DNA of 36,610 bases from NCBI GenBank assembly GCA_945872365.1, contig CAMBZJ010000030.1, positions 1 through 36,610 of the forward strand, read 5' to 3'. Source of the stretch: Klebsiella pneumoniae (lineage in GTDB: Bacteria > Desulfobacterota > Binatia > UBA12015). The notes beneath the pieces were generated by a model, which did not search any database, had not been told where the DNA came from, and saw only the letters and a program-made list of their open reading frames with translations. A program made the position numbers and the translations under genes. Below, piece after piece: positions 15,127-23,622 of this stretch (positions are counted from its first letter, which is position 1; each line of letters opens with the position of its first letter).

Positions 15127-17274
15127 TCAGGGGATGACCAGGGGCCTGCGCACCGGCGCCACGCCGCAGGCCGAGAGCGGGCCGTCGGCGGTCTGGACGA
15201 GGCGTGCCTCGATCTCATAGTTGCCGGGTGGCAGGTCGCCGGCGTCGATCCAGTTGCCCGAAGATACGGGTTCGCCCGGACGCAGGTCGGCGGGGAAGAA
15301 GAAGTCGATCGCGGGGCGGATCGGGCGCCCGTCTCGAAGAATGCGAGCTTCGCCCTTGACGAGGTGCGCCGGAAAGAACCCGAATGCGGGCCATGGCGTG
15401 TGGCTGCGGTTGACTGCCTCGATGACGAACCACTGCGGGCCTGTGCGGTGCGGGAAGTCGATGGTCGCATCGACGAAGCGGAGCGCGCCCGGGCAACGCG
15501 GTCCGACCGACGTGAGTTCGACGCGGCCGGGTGTCCGGGTCGTGGAGAGGATGCGCGTGCGCATGTCGTCGGTGGCCCGTCGCGTGACCGAGAAGAGCAG
15601 GTCGTCGCCGAATTGCCCCTCCGGCTGCAGGCCATCGGGAAGCGGCTCGGACCAGCGCGCGGCCTGCTCCGGTGTCATCTCGGCGGTGTGGACGAGGATC
15701 CAGCCGAGGTCGACGTTGTTGACCAGGGCCTGCAGGCTGTCTGCCCCGGGAAGGTTCCAGGCGACCCAGTAGAGGTGCTGCGCGGTTCGGGGCGGGTAGC
15801 CGCTGTAGCCGTCGATGATGGGCAGCCAGTGGTAGGTGCTGAGATACATGCGCCGGCCCGCACCCGAGAAGGTGCTCCCCGGCAGTTCCATGAGCGGCCG
15901 TCCGTGTCCGTTCTCCGCGAGCCAGCGCACCGCCCCGGGTAGGTCCGCGGGCGAGGGCTGCTTCGCCAGGTCGACTTCGGGCCGGTTGGCCGCCGACAGC
16001 GCGAGCGAGGCCGCCCCGACAGCGACGGCCGCCGCCCAGGCGACCCGGCGCGAAAGGCGTCGCGCGAGAAGCTGGAAACCCGCGGCGCCGGTCACGGCGA
16101 TCCCGAGTTGCGTGAGTACGAGGAATCTCCCGAGACCGCGCATCGAGGCGAAGCCCGGCACCCAGCGAAACAGCAGCAGCACCGGAGAGGTCAGCTCGCG
16201 GCCACCGAGGTCGACGATCGGCCCCAGTGCCAGCACGACTCCCGCGACGGCGAGTGCGATTCCGCAGCCGATCGGTCTGCGCAGCGCGCCGCCCGCGCGC
16301 AGCGCCGCGCCCACCGCGAGCAGGGCGAGCAGCCAGCCGACCGCGCTCGGACCCGTATGCAACAGGTAGTCGCGAACGAGGAAGGCCGCGTTGGCCGGCT
16401 GCAAACCGGTCATGGCTTGCAGGTCGGTCGGGTCGTAGGTCGGGATCAATCCGAGGGCCCGCAGCTCCAGGTAGGGCCGCGCCATCAGGACCACGGGCAG
16501 CCCCGCCATCCCGAGTGCAAGGGCGAGACCGACGAGACGGCGGGCGTCGAGCCGGTCGCGAAAGCGCCACAGGGCGGGTGGCAGGAGCAACCCGAGCAGG
16601 ATCGCCACGATGTAGGCGAAGTAGAACGAGGTGAGCATCTGCATCGCGACCGCGATCGCGAGCAGGACCGCATCGAACGCACGCGCGCGCTCCAGCCAGC
16701 GCAGGACCAGCAGGATGACAAGCGGCAACCACTGCGCACCCAGCATGTAGACCTGCGGGGGTGCTCCGAAACGCATCGGATGGAAAGCGAACACGATCGC
16801 AGCGAAAGCAGCCGCAGGCGGATCGACCCAGCGCCGCGCAAGTGCGTACGCGGCGAGAGCGCACAGCGGATAGGTGAGGAAGATCAGGATATTCGTCGCG
16901 AATTGCGCGTTGCCGGTCGCAAGGAAGGTCGGTGCGAAAAGCGGTGCAAGTCCGAGAAGGTGCTCCGAGTAGGCGAGTGCATGCTTCGTGGGGTGAAAGA
17001 TGTTGGCCTCGAAGAACTGGCCGAACGGAAGAGAGACCAGTGCGTGCGTGCCCCAGGCGAGTTCCCAGATGATCAGGTTCACGTCGGCGGCGCCTAGCTC
17101 GACGATCTCCGGCACGACGCCGTGGGACTTCCACCAGATCGTGTTCACCGAGTGGTCGCGCCACAGGGCCGGCAAGGGCCACAACCACCACAGGGCGACG
17201 GCGGCGAACGCGAGTGCGAGGAGGATCGCCGTCGCGCCGCGGGAGAGGCGGCCATGGCCTGGCGCGGGAACCAT
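15127..17274 (-). CDS. large polytopic membrane protein, GT-C-like
   Basis: The protein is 715 residues. The N-terminal ~430 residues hold about ten to twelve membrane helices, and the rest is a soluble, probably periplasmic, domain of ~280 residues. The layout resembles GT-C glycosyltransferases and related proteins that use lipid-linked sugars: an acidic loop after the first helix (HSVNTIWWKSHGVVPEI, then ELGAADVNLIIWELAW) and PTKHALAYSEHLLG. A fold of this sort would act at the outer face of the inner membrane. The start ATG 17274 is followed by a short basic stretch and helix 1. It is a single gene, divergent from the peptidase gene. Donor and acceptor are unknown, and a non-enzymatic membrane protein cannot be excluded. 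Confidence 0.6.
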   Translation of the reverse strand: MVPAPGHGRLSRGATAILLALAFAAVALWWLWPLPALWRDHSVNTIWWKSHGVVPEIVELGAADVNLIIWELAWGTHALVSLPFGQFFEANIFHPTKHALAYSEHLLGLAPLFAPTFLATGNAQFATNILIFLTYPLCALAAYALARRWVDPPAAAFAAIVFAFHPMRFGAPPQVYMLGAQWLPLVILLVLRWLERARAFDAVLLAIAVAMQMLTSFYFAYIVAILLGLLLPPALWRFRDRLDARRLVGLALALGMAGLPVVLMARPYLELRALGLIPTYDPTDLQAMTGLQPANAAFLVRDYLLHTGPSAVGWLLALLAVGAALRAGGALRRPIGCGIALAVAGVVLALGPIVDLGGRELTSPVLLLFRWVPGFASMRGLGRFLVLTQLGIAVTGAAGFQLLARRLSRRVAWAAAVAVGAASLALSAANRPEVDLAKQPSPADLPGAVRWLAENGHGRPLMELPGSTFSGAGRRMYLSTYHWLPIIDGYSGYPPRTAQHLYWVAWNLPGADSLQALVNNVDLGWILVHTAEMTPEQAARWSEPLPDGLQPEGQFGDDLLFSVTRRATDDMRTRILSTTRTPGRVELTSVGPRCPGALRFVDATIDFPHRTGPQWFVIEAVNRSHTPWPAFGFFPAHLVKGEARILRDGRPIRPAIDFFFPADLRPGEPVSSGNWIDAGDLPPGNYEIEARLVQTADGPLSACGVAPVRRPLVIP

Positions 17275-17424
17275 CGCGGATGGTTTCTACCCGCCATCGC
17301 GGAGTCGACCAAGCGGGCGGCGATCTCGGCCGCTCTTGAAGAGGCACTCGGCCGTCGCATCAAGGGTCGTCGCCGCCATCGCCGCCGGCGTCGCGCGTTC
17401 GCCGGCGCGTGCTAGGACGTTCGC

Positions 17425-19524
17425 GTGAACGCCGAAAGCGCAAGCGCCGCATCCGACCCCGCTTCTAATCCGTTGCTCGCACCGGGCTCCCCACCCGCCT
17501 TCGACCGCATCCGGCCGGAGCACGTCGTGCCTGCGGTGCGCGCGCTGCTCGCCGAACTCGCGGTTGAACTCGAGCGCGTCGAGGCCGCGGCCGCACCCGA
17601 CTGGCCTCGCTCGGTCGACCCGATCGAACGTATCGGCGACCGGTTGTCGCGGGTCTGGGGCACGGTCGGTCATCTCATGGGGGTGCGGAACTCCGACGAC
17701 TTGCGGCGCGCACACGACGAGGTGCAGGGCGAAGTCGTCGCCTTCTCCATGCGGATGGGCCAGAGCCGTCCGCTCTACCTCGCCTTCAAAGCACTGCGCG
17801 ACGGCCCTGGCTTCGCGTCGCTCGACGCGGCCCAGCAGCGCATCGTGCAGGCACTGGTGCGCGATGCCGAACTCTCGGGCGTCGGCCTCGAGGGCGAGCG
17901 CCAGGAGCGCTTCAACCGCATCCAGGCGGAGCTCGCCGAGGTCGCGACCCGCTTCTCGAACAACGTGCTCGACGCGACGAAGGAATGGAGCCTCCTCCTG
18001 CGCTCGCCCGAGGAAGCCGACGGCCTGCCGGCGAGCCTGCGCGAACTCGCCGCACAGTCCGCGCGCGAGGCCGGGGAGAACGCCGCAACCGCCGCAGTAG
18101 GCCCCTGGCGAATCACGCTTGATGCGCCGACCTATAGTCCCTTCATGCAGCACTCGCGCCGTCGCGACCTGCGCGAGAAGACCTACCGCGCCTTCGTCAC
18201 GCGCGCTTCGAGCGGCGCTCACGACAACGGCGGGGCGATGCTGCGCATCCTGCGGCTGCGACGCGAGGAGGCGGCCCTCCTCGACTACCCGAACTTTGCC
18301 GACGTGAGCCTCGCGACCAAGATGGCGCCCGACGTCGCGACCGTCGAGAAGATGCTCGAGGAATTGCGCCTCGCCTCCTTCGAGCCCGCGCGCCGCGACC
18401 TCGCCGAACTCGTCGAACTCGCCCGCTCCGAGGGTGCGGCCGAAGCGGGCGACCTGCGACCGTGGGACGTCGCCTTCTGGGCCGAGCGCCTGCGCGAGCG
18501 GCGCTTCGAATTCACCGACGAGCAGTTGCGCCCCTACTTTCCGCTGCCGCGCGTGCTGCAGGGACTCTTCGACCTGGTCGGCCGGCTCTTCGAGGTCACC
18601 GTGCGCGCCGCCGACGGCGAGGCGCCGGTGTGGCACCCCGACGTCCGCTTTTTCCGCATCCACGACCGCACCGGCGCGGAGATGGCGGCCTTCTACCTCG
18701 ACCCCTACAGCCGCCCCGCCGAGAAGCGCGGCGGCGCCTGGATGGACGAGTGCGTCGGACGCGCCCCCGGCCGTCTCCCGATCGCGTACCTGGTCTGCAA
18801 CCAGGCACCGCCGGTCGGCGACAAGCCCTCGCTCATGACCTTCGGCGAGGTCGAGACGCTCTTCCACGAGTTCGGACACGGCCTCCAGCACATGCTGACG
18901 CGAGTCGACCATCCGCTCGCCGCCGGGATCCGCAACGTCGAGTGGGATGCCGTCGAACTGCCGAGCCAGTTCATGGAGAACTGGTGCTACCACCGCGAGA
19001 CCCTGCTCGGGCTCTCGGGTCACTGGCAGACCGGCGAGAAGCTGCCGGACGACCTGTTCGCCAAGATCCTCGCCGCGCGCACCTTCCGCTCCGGGTCGGA
19101 CATGCTGCGCCAGATCTACTTCGCCGCGACCGACCTCGCGCTCCACTCGGACTACGATCCCGACGGCCCGGCCTCGCCGATCGACGTCCAGCGTCGCATC
19201 GCGGAGAAGACGACGGTCCTGCCGCCGCTTCCCGAGGACCGCATGCTGTGCAGCTTCAGCCACATCTTCGCGGGCGGCTACGCGGCCGGCTACTACAGCT
19301 ACAAGTGGGCAGAGGTGCTGAGCGCCGACGCGTTCGCCGCCTTCGAGGAAGCAGGACTCGACGACGCGGACGCGGTCGCCGCGACCGGCCGTCGCTACCG
19401 CGACACCGTGCTCGCGCTCGGCGGCAGCCGTCATCCGCTCGAGGTGTTCAGCGCCTTCCGCGGTCGCGCGCCCAGCACCGAGCCGCTTCTCCGCCACGCG
19501 GGACTGTTGCGCCCGGCGGCCTGA
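17425..19524 (+). CDS. prlC: oligopeptidase A (M3 family metallopeptidase)
   Basis: The protein is 699 residues, close to E. coli PrlC. The zinc motif is HEFGH at residues 481-485, with the third ligand Glu in the following NVEWDAVELPSQFMENW segment. Other family blocks: NPLLAPGSPPAFDRIRPEHV at the N-terminus and HIFAGGYAAGYYSYKWAEVL near the C-terminus, which closes over the substrate. It is cytosolic and degrades short peptides, including cleaved signal peptides. The start is GTG 17425. GNAT follows 45 nt downstream and may be in the same transcript. Confidence 0.95.
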   Translation: MNAESASAASDPASNPLLAPGSPPAFDRIRPEHVVPAVRALLAELAVELERVEAAAAPDWPRSVDPIERIGDRLSRVWGTVGHLMGVRNSDDLRRAHDEVQGEVVAFSMRMGQSRPLYLAFKALRDGPGFASLDAAQQRIVQALVRDAELSGVGLEGERQERFNRIQAELAEVATRFSNNVLDATKEWSLLLRSPEEADGLPASLRELAAQSAREAGENAATAAVGPWRITLDAPTYSPFMQHSRRRDLREKTYRAFVTRASSGAHDNGGAMLRILRLRREEAALLDYPNFADVSLATKMAPDVATVEKMLEELRLASFEPARRDLAELVELARSEGAAEAGDLRPWDVAFWAERLRERRFEFTDEQLRPYFPLPRVLQGLFDLVGRLFEVTVRAADGEAPVWHPDVRFFRIHDRTGAEMAAFYLDPYSRPAEKRGGAWMDECVGRAPGRLPIAYLVCNQAPPVGDKPSLMTFGEVETLFHEFGHGLQHMLTRVDHPLAAGIRNVEWDAVELPSQFMENWCYHRETLLGLSGHWQTGEKLPDDLFAKILAARTFRSGSDMLRQIYFAATDLALHSDYDPDGPASPIDVQRRIAEKTTVLPPLPEDRMLCSFSHIFAGGYAAGYYSYKWAEVLSADAFAAFEEAGLDDADAVAATGRRYRDTVLALGGSRHPLEVFSAFRGRAPSTEPLLRHAGLLRPAA

Positions 19525-19569
19525 AGCCACGGGCCGGTCGCAAAGGACGGGGGGCATCGGGACGACGGC

Positions 19570-20103
19570 ATGCGCGACCCACGCGACCGACCCGTCCGCA
19601 TCCGCCCGGGGCACGGCGACGACCTCGTTGCATTGACGGCGATCTACAACCACTACGTCCGGGCCACGGCGGTCACTTTCGACGTGGCCGAGTTTTCCAT
19701 CGACGCCCGCCGGGCCTGGGTCGATTCGCACGCCGAGCGCGGCCGCTACCGGCTGCTCGTCGCGGAGGTCGACGGAAGCGCCATCGGCTGGGCGTCGAGC
19801 GGGACGTATCGCGCGCGTGCGGCCTTCGAGACCACGGTGGAAACCGCCGTCTACCTCGCACCCGGTGAGACCGGTCGCGGCATCGGGACGACTCTCTACG
19901 GCGCGCTCTTCGAATCCCTCGAGGGCGAGGACGTGCATCGAGCCGTCGCCGCGATCACGCTGCCGAACGAAGCCAGCGTCCGATTGCATCGAAGGCTCGG
20001 CTTCACAGCCGTCGGGCGCTTCTCCGAGAGCGGTCGCAAGTTCGGCCGGTTCTGGGACGTCCTCTGGATGGAGCGTCCGGTCGGGGCCGCCCGGCGCACT
20101 TGA
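19570..20103 (+). CDS. GNAT N-acetyltransferase (phosphinothricin/methionine sulfoximine type)
   Basis: The protein is 177 residues. It starts VRIRPGHGDDLVALTAIYNHYV, then ATAVTFD and the WASSGTYRARAAFETTVETAVYL segment typical of the Pat/Bar/MddA branch, with the acetyl-CoA loop GETGRGIGTTLYGAL (R/Q-x-x-G-x-G/A form) and LPNEASVRLHRRLGF. It probably acetylates an amino group on an amino acid analogue such as methionine sulfoximine; the true substrate is not certain. It lies 45 nt after prlC in the same direction. Confidence 0.88.
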   Translation: MRDPRDRPVRIRPGHGDDLVALTAIYNHYVRATAVTFDVAEFSIDARRAWVDSHAERGRYRLLVAEVDGSAIGWASSGTYRARAAFETTVETAVYLAPGETGRGIGTTLYGALFESLEGEDVHRAVAAITLPNEASVRLHRRLGFTAVGRFSESGRKFGRFWDVLWMERPVGAARRT

Positions 20104-20106
20104 CTC

Positions 20107-20129
20107 CGACGGGTTGCCTTAGTCCGTCG
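20107..20129. terminator. hairpin between convergent GNAT and tRNA-binding genes
   Basis: CGACGG at 20107-20112 pairs with CCGTCG at 20124-20129 over an 11-nt loop, in the 95-nt gap between genes that converge. Weak, with no T tract. Confidence 0.3.
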
Positions 20130-20198
20130 CCGTTTCGAGATGCCCATCCCGAGACCGACCCAATACGAGAGCGCGATGCTCGAACCGGCGGCGCCGGG

Positions 20199-20600
20199 CT
20201 ACTTGACGCGAGCCCCCGTCGCCATCGTCCGCTCCGGTCGTACGAGCGCAAGCCCGCTCTCGTCGCTCGCGGCGAGCAGCATGCCCTGGCTCTCGATGCC
20301 GCGCAGCTTCGCCGGCTTGAGATTCGCGACCACTACGACCTGTCGGCCGACGAGTTCCTCGACCGCGTAGGCGGCCCGGATGCCGGCGACGATCTGCCGG
20401 TCATTTCCCTCGCCTAGATCCACCCGAAGGACGACCAGGCGGTCGGCGTTGGGATGCGCCTCGGCGGTGTGGATGGTGCCGACCTTGAACTCGATCCGCG
20501 CGAATTCGTCGATGGAAAGCAACTCGGGGGTGGTCGGGGTGGCGGCGACCGGGGTCTCCGCGGCCGGTGCCGGCGATGTCGGCGGGTTCGGATCGTTCAC
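20199..20600 (-). CDS. stand-alone tRNA-binding domain protein (MetG C-terminal / CsaA type)
   Basis: The protein is 133 residues from GTG 20600, which has AAGGAGG ten bases upstream; an ATG at 20636 would add 12 residues but lacks such a site. After a Pro/Thr/Ala-rich tail of ~25 residues comes an OB-fold: ARIEFKVGTIHTAEAHPNAD, VVLRVDLGEGNDRQIVAGI and NLKPAKLRGIESQGMLLA. This is the domain found at the C-terminus of bacterial methionyl-tRNA synthetase, in EMAPII and in CsaA. Stand-alone copies occur in many bacteria. It is the last gene of a minus-strand run from ccmE; a link to cytochrome maturation is not expected, so it may just be co-transcribed. Confidence 0.88.
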   Translation of the reverse strand: MNDPNPPTSPAPAAETPVAATPTTPELLSIDEFARIEFKVGTIHTAEAHPNADRLVVLRVDLGEGNDRQIVAGIRAAYAVEELVGRQVVVVANLKPAKLRGIESQGMLLAASDESGLALVRPERTMATGARVK

Positions 20601-20651
20601 CGGGAAATCTCCTCCTTCGTTGCCGCGGGGCAGCACCTTCCGACGCTCGCC

Positions 20652-21116
20652 TCAGGACGGGCGGACTCGAGCCCCCGACGGAGCCTGCAGGGACTTGCCG
20701 CAAGCCTTGCAGAAGCGCGCGTCGCCCGGCGCGGCGGATCCGCAGGCTGAGCAGAAACCGTGCCGGCCCGCCGCCCGGCGGCGCGCCACCCCACGCTGCA
20801 GGGCGTTGCGTTCGATCGGGCTCGCCTCGTCGACCGCGGCGATCGCCGCGATCGCCGCCAGAGCGCGCTCTTCCTGCCCGGCCCGCAGGAGGCCGTAGTC
20901 CTGGTCGGAAAGCTTGCCGAGCCGATGGTCGAACTCAGCCTCGCGAATCGCTGCCAGGGCGTTGTCGCGAGTTCTCTCCAGATCGCCGCGCTCGTCGTTC
21001 GACGGGGCCTCCGGGATCGCCGGGGCGACGCTCTCGGGCGCCCCGGCGAGCAGCGGCCAGGTGACCCACCATGCCGCGCCGAGCACGCCGAGCAGACCGA
21101 GCAGGGTGACCAGCAT
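20652..21116 (-). CDS. CcmI-like membrane protein with C-terminal zinc ribbon
   Basis: The protein is 154 residues from ATG 21116. It begins with one membrane helix (MLVTLLGLLGVLGAAWWVTW), then a helical stretch LERTRDNALAAIREAEFDHR and GKLSDQDYGLLRA that matches the N-terminal region of CcmI/CycH. Where CcmI would go on into TPR repeats this protein instead ends in a zinc ribbon, CSACGSAAPGDARFCKACG (two CxxC knuckles). It lies 5 nt after ccmH, the normal site of ccmI. I infer a reduced CcmI-like partner of CcmH, or a metal-bound assembly factor. Topology would put the zinc ribbon on whichever side the C-terminus faces; not determined. Confidence 0.75.
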   Translation of the reverse strand: MLVTLLGLLGVLGAAWWVTWPLLAGAPESVAPAIPEAPSNDERGDLERTRDNALAAIREAEFDHRLGKLSDQDYGLLRAGQEERALAAIAAIAAVDEASPIERNALQRGVARRRAAGRHGFCSACGSAAPGDARFCKACGKSLQAPSGARVRPS

Positions 21117-21121
21117 CGCGA

Positions 21122-21634
21122 TCAGCTCCGCTTGTCCCAGTCGTCGAGGGCGGCCTCGATGCGGGCGCGCCGCGTCGGGTCCTCGACGTCGGCGACCTGC
21201 GCGTCGGCTGCGGCCGCCGCACCGCTGCGACGCCACCGGGTGAGCACCCAGCCGACCAGTCCGCCGCCGAGGCCGATCGCGATGAAGGGCACGGTCCAGG
21301 CGGCGAGATTGAAACCCGTCGTCGTCGGCGAGGACAGGATCTTCTCGCCGTACTTCGTCTGGAAGTAGCCGACGATCTCTTCTTCGGATCCACCGAGCGC
21401 GATCCGTTCGGCGATCTCCTTCTTGAGAGGAATTCCCGAGCCGCAGTTCAGGTGGTTGCAGGAGTGGACGGTAAGGCCGCAACCGCACTGGCAGGTGAGC
21501 CCGCTCTCGACCGCGAACTGCGACGCGGGCGACTCCGCCGCAAGGGCCGGGAAGGCCGAGACGACCGCCGCTGTCCCGAGGACCGTTCCGAGGAACTCGC
21601 GCCGCGATCGCGACCGGGGGAAAGTTCGATTCAA
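21122..21634 (-). CDS. ccmH: CcmH/CycL-type cytochrome c maturation thiol protein
   Basis: The protein is 170 residues from TTG 21634, which overlaps the ccmF stop (TTGA). The signal region has SRREFLGTVLG, a twin-arginine-like pattern, then AAVVSAFPALAA. The redox site is LTCQCGCGLTVHSCNHLNCG; instead of the plain LRCxxC of E. coli CcmH it has CxCxC and two more Cys. This Cys-rich form is seen in several deltaproteobacterial CcmH proteins. A C-terminal helix (WTVPFIAIGLGGGLVGWVL) anchors it in the inner membrane. It should reduce the apocytochrome CxxCH disulfide for haem attachment by CcmF. The start is not certain but the overlap is a good guide. Confidence 0.88.
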   Translation of the reverse strand: MNRTFPRSRSRREFLGTVLGTAAVVSAFPALAAESPASQFAVESGLTCQCGCGLTVHSCNHLNCGSGIPLKKEIAERIALGGSEEEIVGYFQTKYGEKILSSPTTTGFNLAAWTVPFIAIGLGGGLVGWVLTRWRRSGAAAAADAQVADVEDPTRRARIEAALDDWDKRS

Positions 21635-23622
21635 GACGCGGTCCGTGTTCGGGACGGCACTCCTGCCGCGACGGTCGACATCTGCTCGGACCACGAGGGC
21701 CACATGCAGACGGCCGTGCCCAGCGCCATGACCACGCCGCCGATCCACATCCAGGAGATGAGCGGGTTCACGAACACCTGGATGACCGCCGACTTCGTCG
21801 GCGGATCGTAGCTCCCCAGCACGACGTAGAGGTCGGCGCCGAGCGTCGACCAGATCGCGACCTCCGTCGTGGGCTGCTTGGGCTTCTTGTAGAAGCGCTT
21901 CTCCGGCTCGAGCGTGGCGATCGGCTCGCCGTCACGCGACACCGCGATCTGGGCGAGCGTCTTGTCGACGTGTGCGTCGCTCTCGGTTCGAACGCCGTCG
22001 TAGCGCAGCGTGTAGCGCCCGATCGAGACCGTTTCGCCGGGCTCGAGCCCCTTTTGCACCTCGACCTTGAAGACCGAGGACGCGACGATGCCGACGAAGA
22101 CCATCGCGGTTCCGACGTGGACGATGTAACCGCCGTAGCGACGGCGGTTCTTGCCGATGAGGCGCGATAGCGCCGTCCACGGCTTCTCGCCGAGCATCGC
22201 CTGGCGGACCCGCATGCCGCGCCAGAACTCGGTCCACACGGTGGTCAGCGCGAAGGCCGCGAACGAGAAGGCGACGACCGCGTAGTAGTTGCCGCCCGCT
22301 TGGGCGAGCGCGAGCGCTCCGACCGAGAGACCGACGAGCACCGGCCAGAGGAAGCTGCGCTGCAGGCTCTGCCAGCTCGCTCGCCGCCAGGCGATGACCG
22401 GACCGACGCCCATGAGGAACACGAGCGCCAGCGCGAGCGGGGCGTTCACCCGGTTGAAGAAGGGTGGACCGACCGTGATCTTCACCCCGCGGACCCACTC
22501 GGAGATGACCGGGAAGACCGTTCCCCAGAAGACGGTGAAGGCGATCCCGACCAGCGCGAGGTTGTTCAGCAGGAAGGCCGCCTCGCGCGAGAACACCGAT
22601 TCCAGCTCGTTGCGGCTCTTGAGCAGCGGCAGGCGCCAGACGAGCAGGCCGAGCGAGAGCGCGAGCATCGCGAGCAGGAACCCCATGAAGAACGGGCCGA
22701 GGCCCGACTGCGTGAAGGAGTGAACGGACGAGATCACGCCCGAACGCGTGAGGAAGGTGCCGAAGATCGTGAGTGCGAAGGTCAGGATGACGAGCACCAT
22801 GTTCCAGACCTTCAGCATGTCCTTCTTCTCCTGGATCGTCACCGAGTGCAGGAAGGCGGTCGCGGTGAGCCAGGGCATGAAGGCGGCGTTCTCCACCGGA
22901 TCCCAGGCCCAGTAGCCGCCCCAGCCGAGGACGACGTAGGCCCAGGCGGCGCCGAACAGGTTTCCCAGGGTGAGGAAGAACCAGGAGAAGATCGCCCAGC
23001 GCCGGGTGGTCCGGATCCAGGTGTCACCGAGCTTGCCGGTGGCGAGCGCGGCGATCGCGAAGGCGAACGGAACGGTCGTCGTCACGAACCCGATGTAGAG
23101 CGACGGCGGGTGGATCGTCATCCAGTAGTTCTGCAGGAGCGGATTGAGGTCGGACCCCTCGGCGGGGGTGAAGGAGAGCCGCTCGAACGGATTGGTGATG
23201 AAGACCAGCAGGGAGAGGAAGAATGCGCCGACCATGAGCAGCACGGCCGTCACCCAGGGCATCGCGTCGCGGTTCTTGTCGCGGTTCTGGAACTGTACGA
23301 TCGCGTTGCAGACCGCGAGGATGAAGGTCCACCAGAGCAGCGAACCCTTCATGCCGCCCCAGAGCGCGGCGATCGTGTACCAGACCGGAAGCGTCGACGA
23401 GGAGTAGGCGGAGACGTACTCGACGTTGAAGTCGTGGGTGAGCAGCAGGTAGAGCAGGGCTGCGACCGCGATGCCGACGAGCCCCGAGAAGGCGTAGGCG
23501 GCGTGCGATCCGCTGGCGACCAGATCGTCGTCGCGGCGCAGGGCCCCCGCGACGCTCGCGACGATGCCCCAGATCGCGACGATGAAGCCCAGGACGATCG
23601 CCAGGCGGCCGATGTCACTCAC
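21631..23622 (-). CDS. ccmF: CcmF haem lyase core subunit
   Basis: The protein is 663 residues from GTG 23622, which overlaps the ccmE stop by GTGA. It has about 14-15 membrane helices. The WWD domain is WGGYWAWDPVENAAFMPW, with flanking His candidates in MTIHPPSLYIGF and TAFLHSVTIQE and later HSFTQSG. The C-terminal soluble part (VEVQKGLEPGETVSIG...) precedes a last helix. CcmF takes haem from CcmE and attaches it to apocytochrome with CcmH. Length is normal for the family. Confidence 0.96.
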   Translation of the reverse strand: MSDIGRLAIVLGFIVAIWGIVASVAGALRRDDDLVASGSHAAYAFSGLVGIAVAALLYLLLTHDFNVEYVSAYSSSTLPVWYTIAALWGGMKGSLLWWTFILAVCNAIVQFQNRDKNRDAMPWVTAVLLMVGAFFLSLLVFITNPFERLSFTPAEGSDLNPLLQNYWMTIHPPSLYIGFVTTTVPFAFAIAALATGKLGDTWIRTTRRWAIFSWFFLTLGNLFGAAWAYVVLGWGGYWAWDPVENAAFMPWLTATAFLHSVTIQEKKDMLKVWNMVLVILTFALTIFGTFLTRSGVISSVHSFTQSGLGPFFMGFLLAMLALSLGLLVWRLPLLKSRNELESVFSREAAFLLNNLALVGIAFTVFWGTVFPVISEWVRGVKITVGPPFFNRVNAPLALALVFLMGVGPVIAWRRASWQSLQRSFLWPVLVGLSVGALALAQAGGNYYAVVAFSFAAFALTTVWTEFWRGMRVRQAMLGEKPWTALSRLIGKNRRRYGGYIVHVGTAMVFVGIVASSVFKVEVQKGLEPGETVSIGRYTLRYDGVRTESDAHVDKTLAQIAVSRDGEPIATLEPEKRFYKKPKQPTTEVAIWSTLGADLYVVLGSYDPPTKSAVIQVFVNPLISWMWIGGVVMALGTAVCMWPSWSEQMSTVAAGVPSRTRTAS

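Noticed and set aside
17287-19989. Minus-strand frame of 900 codons opposite prlC
   Set aside because: Antisense shadow of the M3 peptidase; composition is Asp/Arg/Val-rich without motifs.
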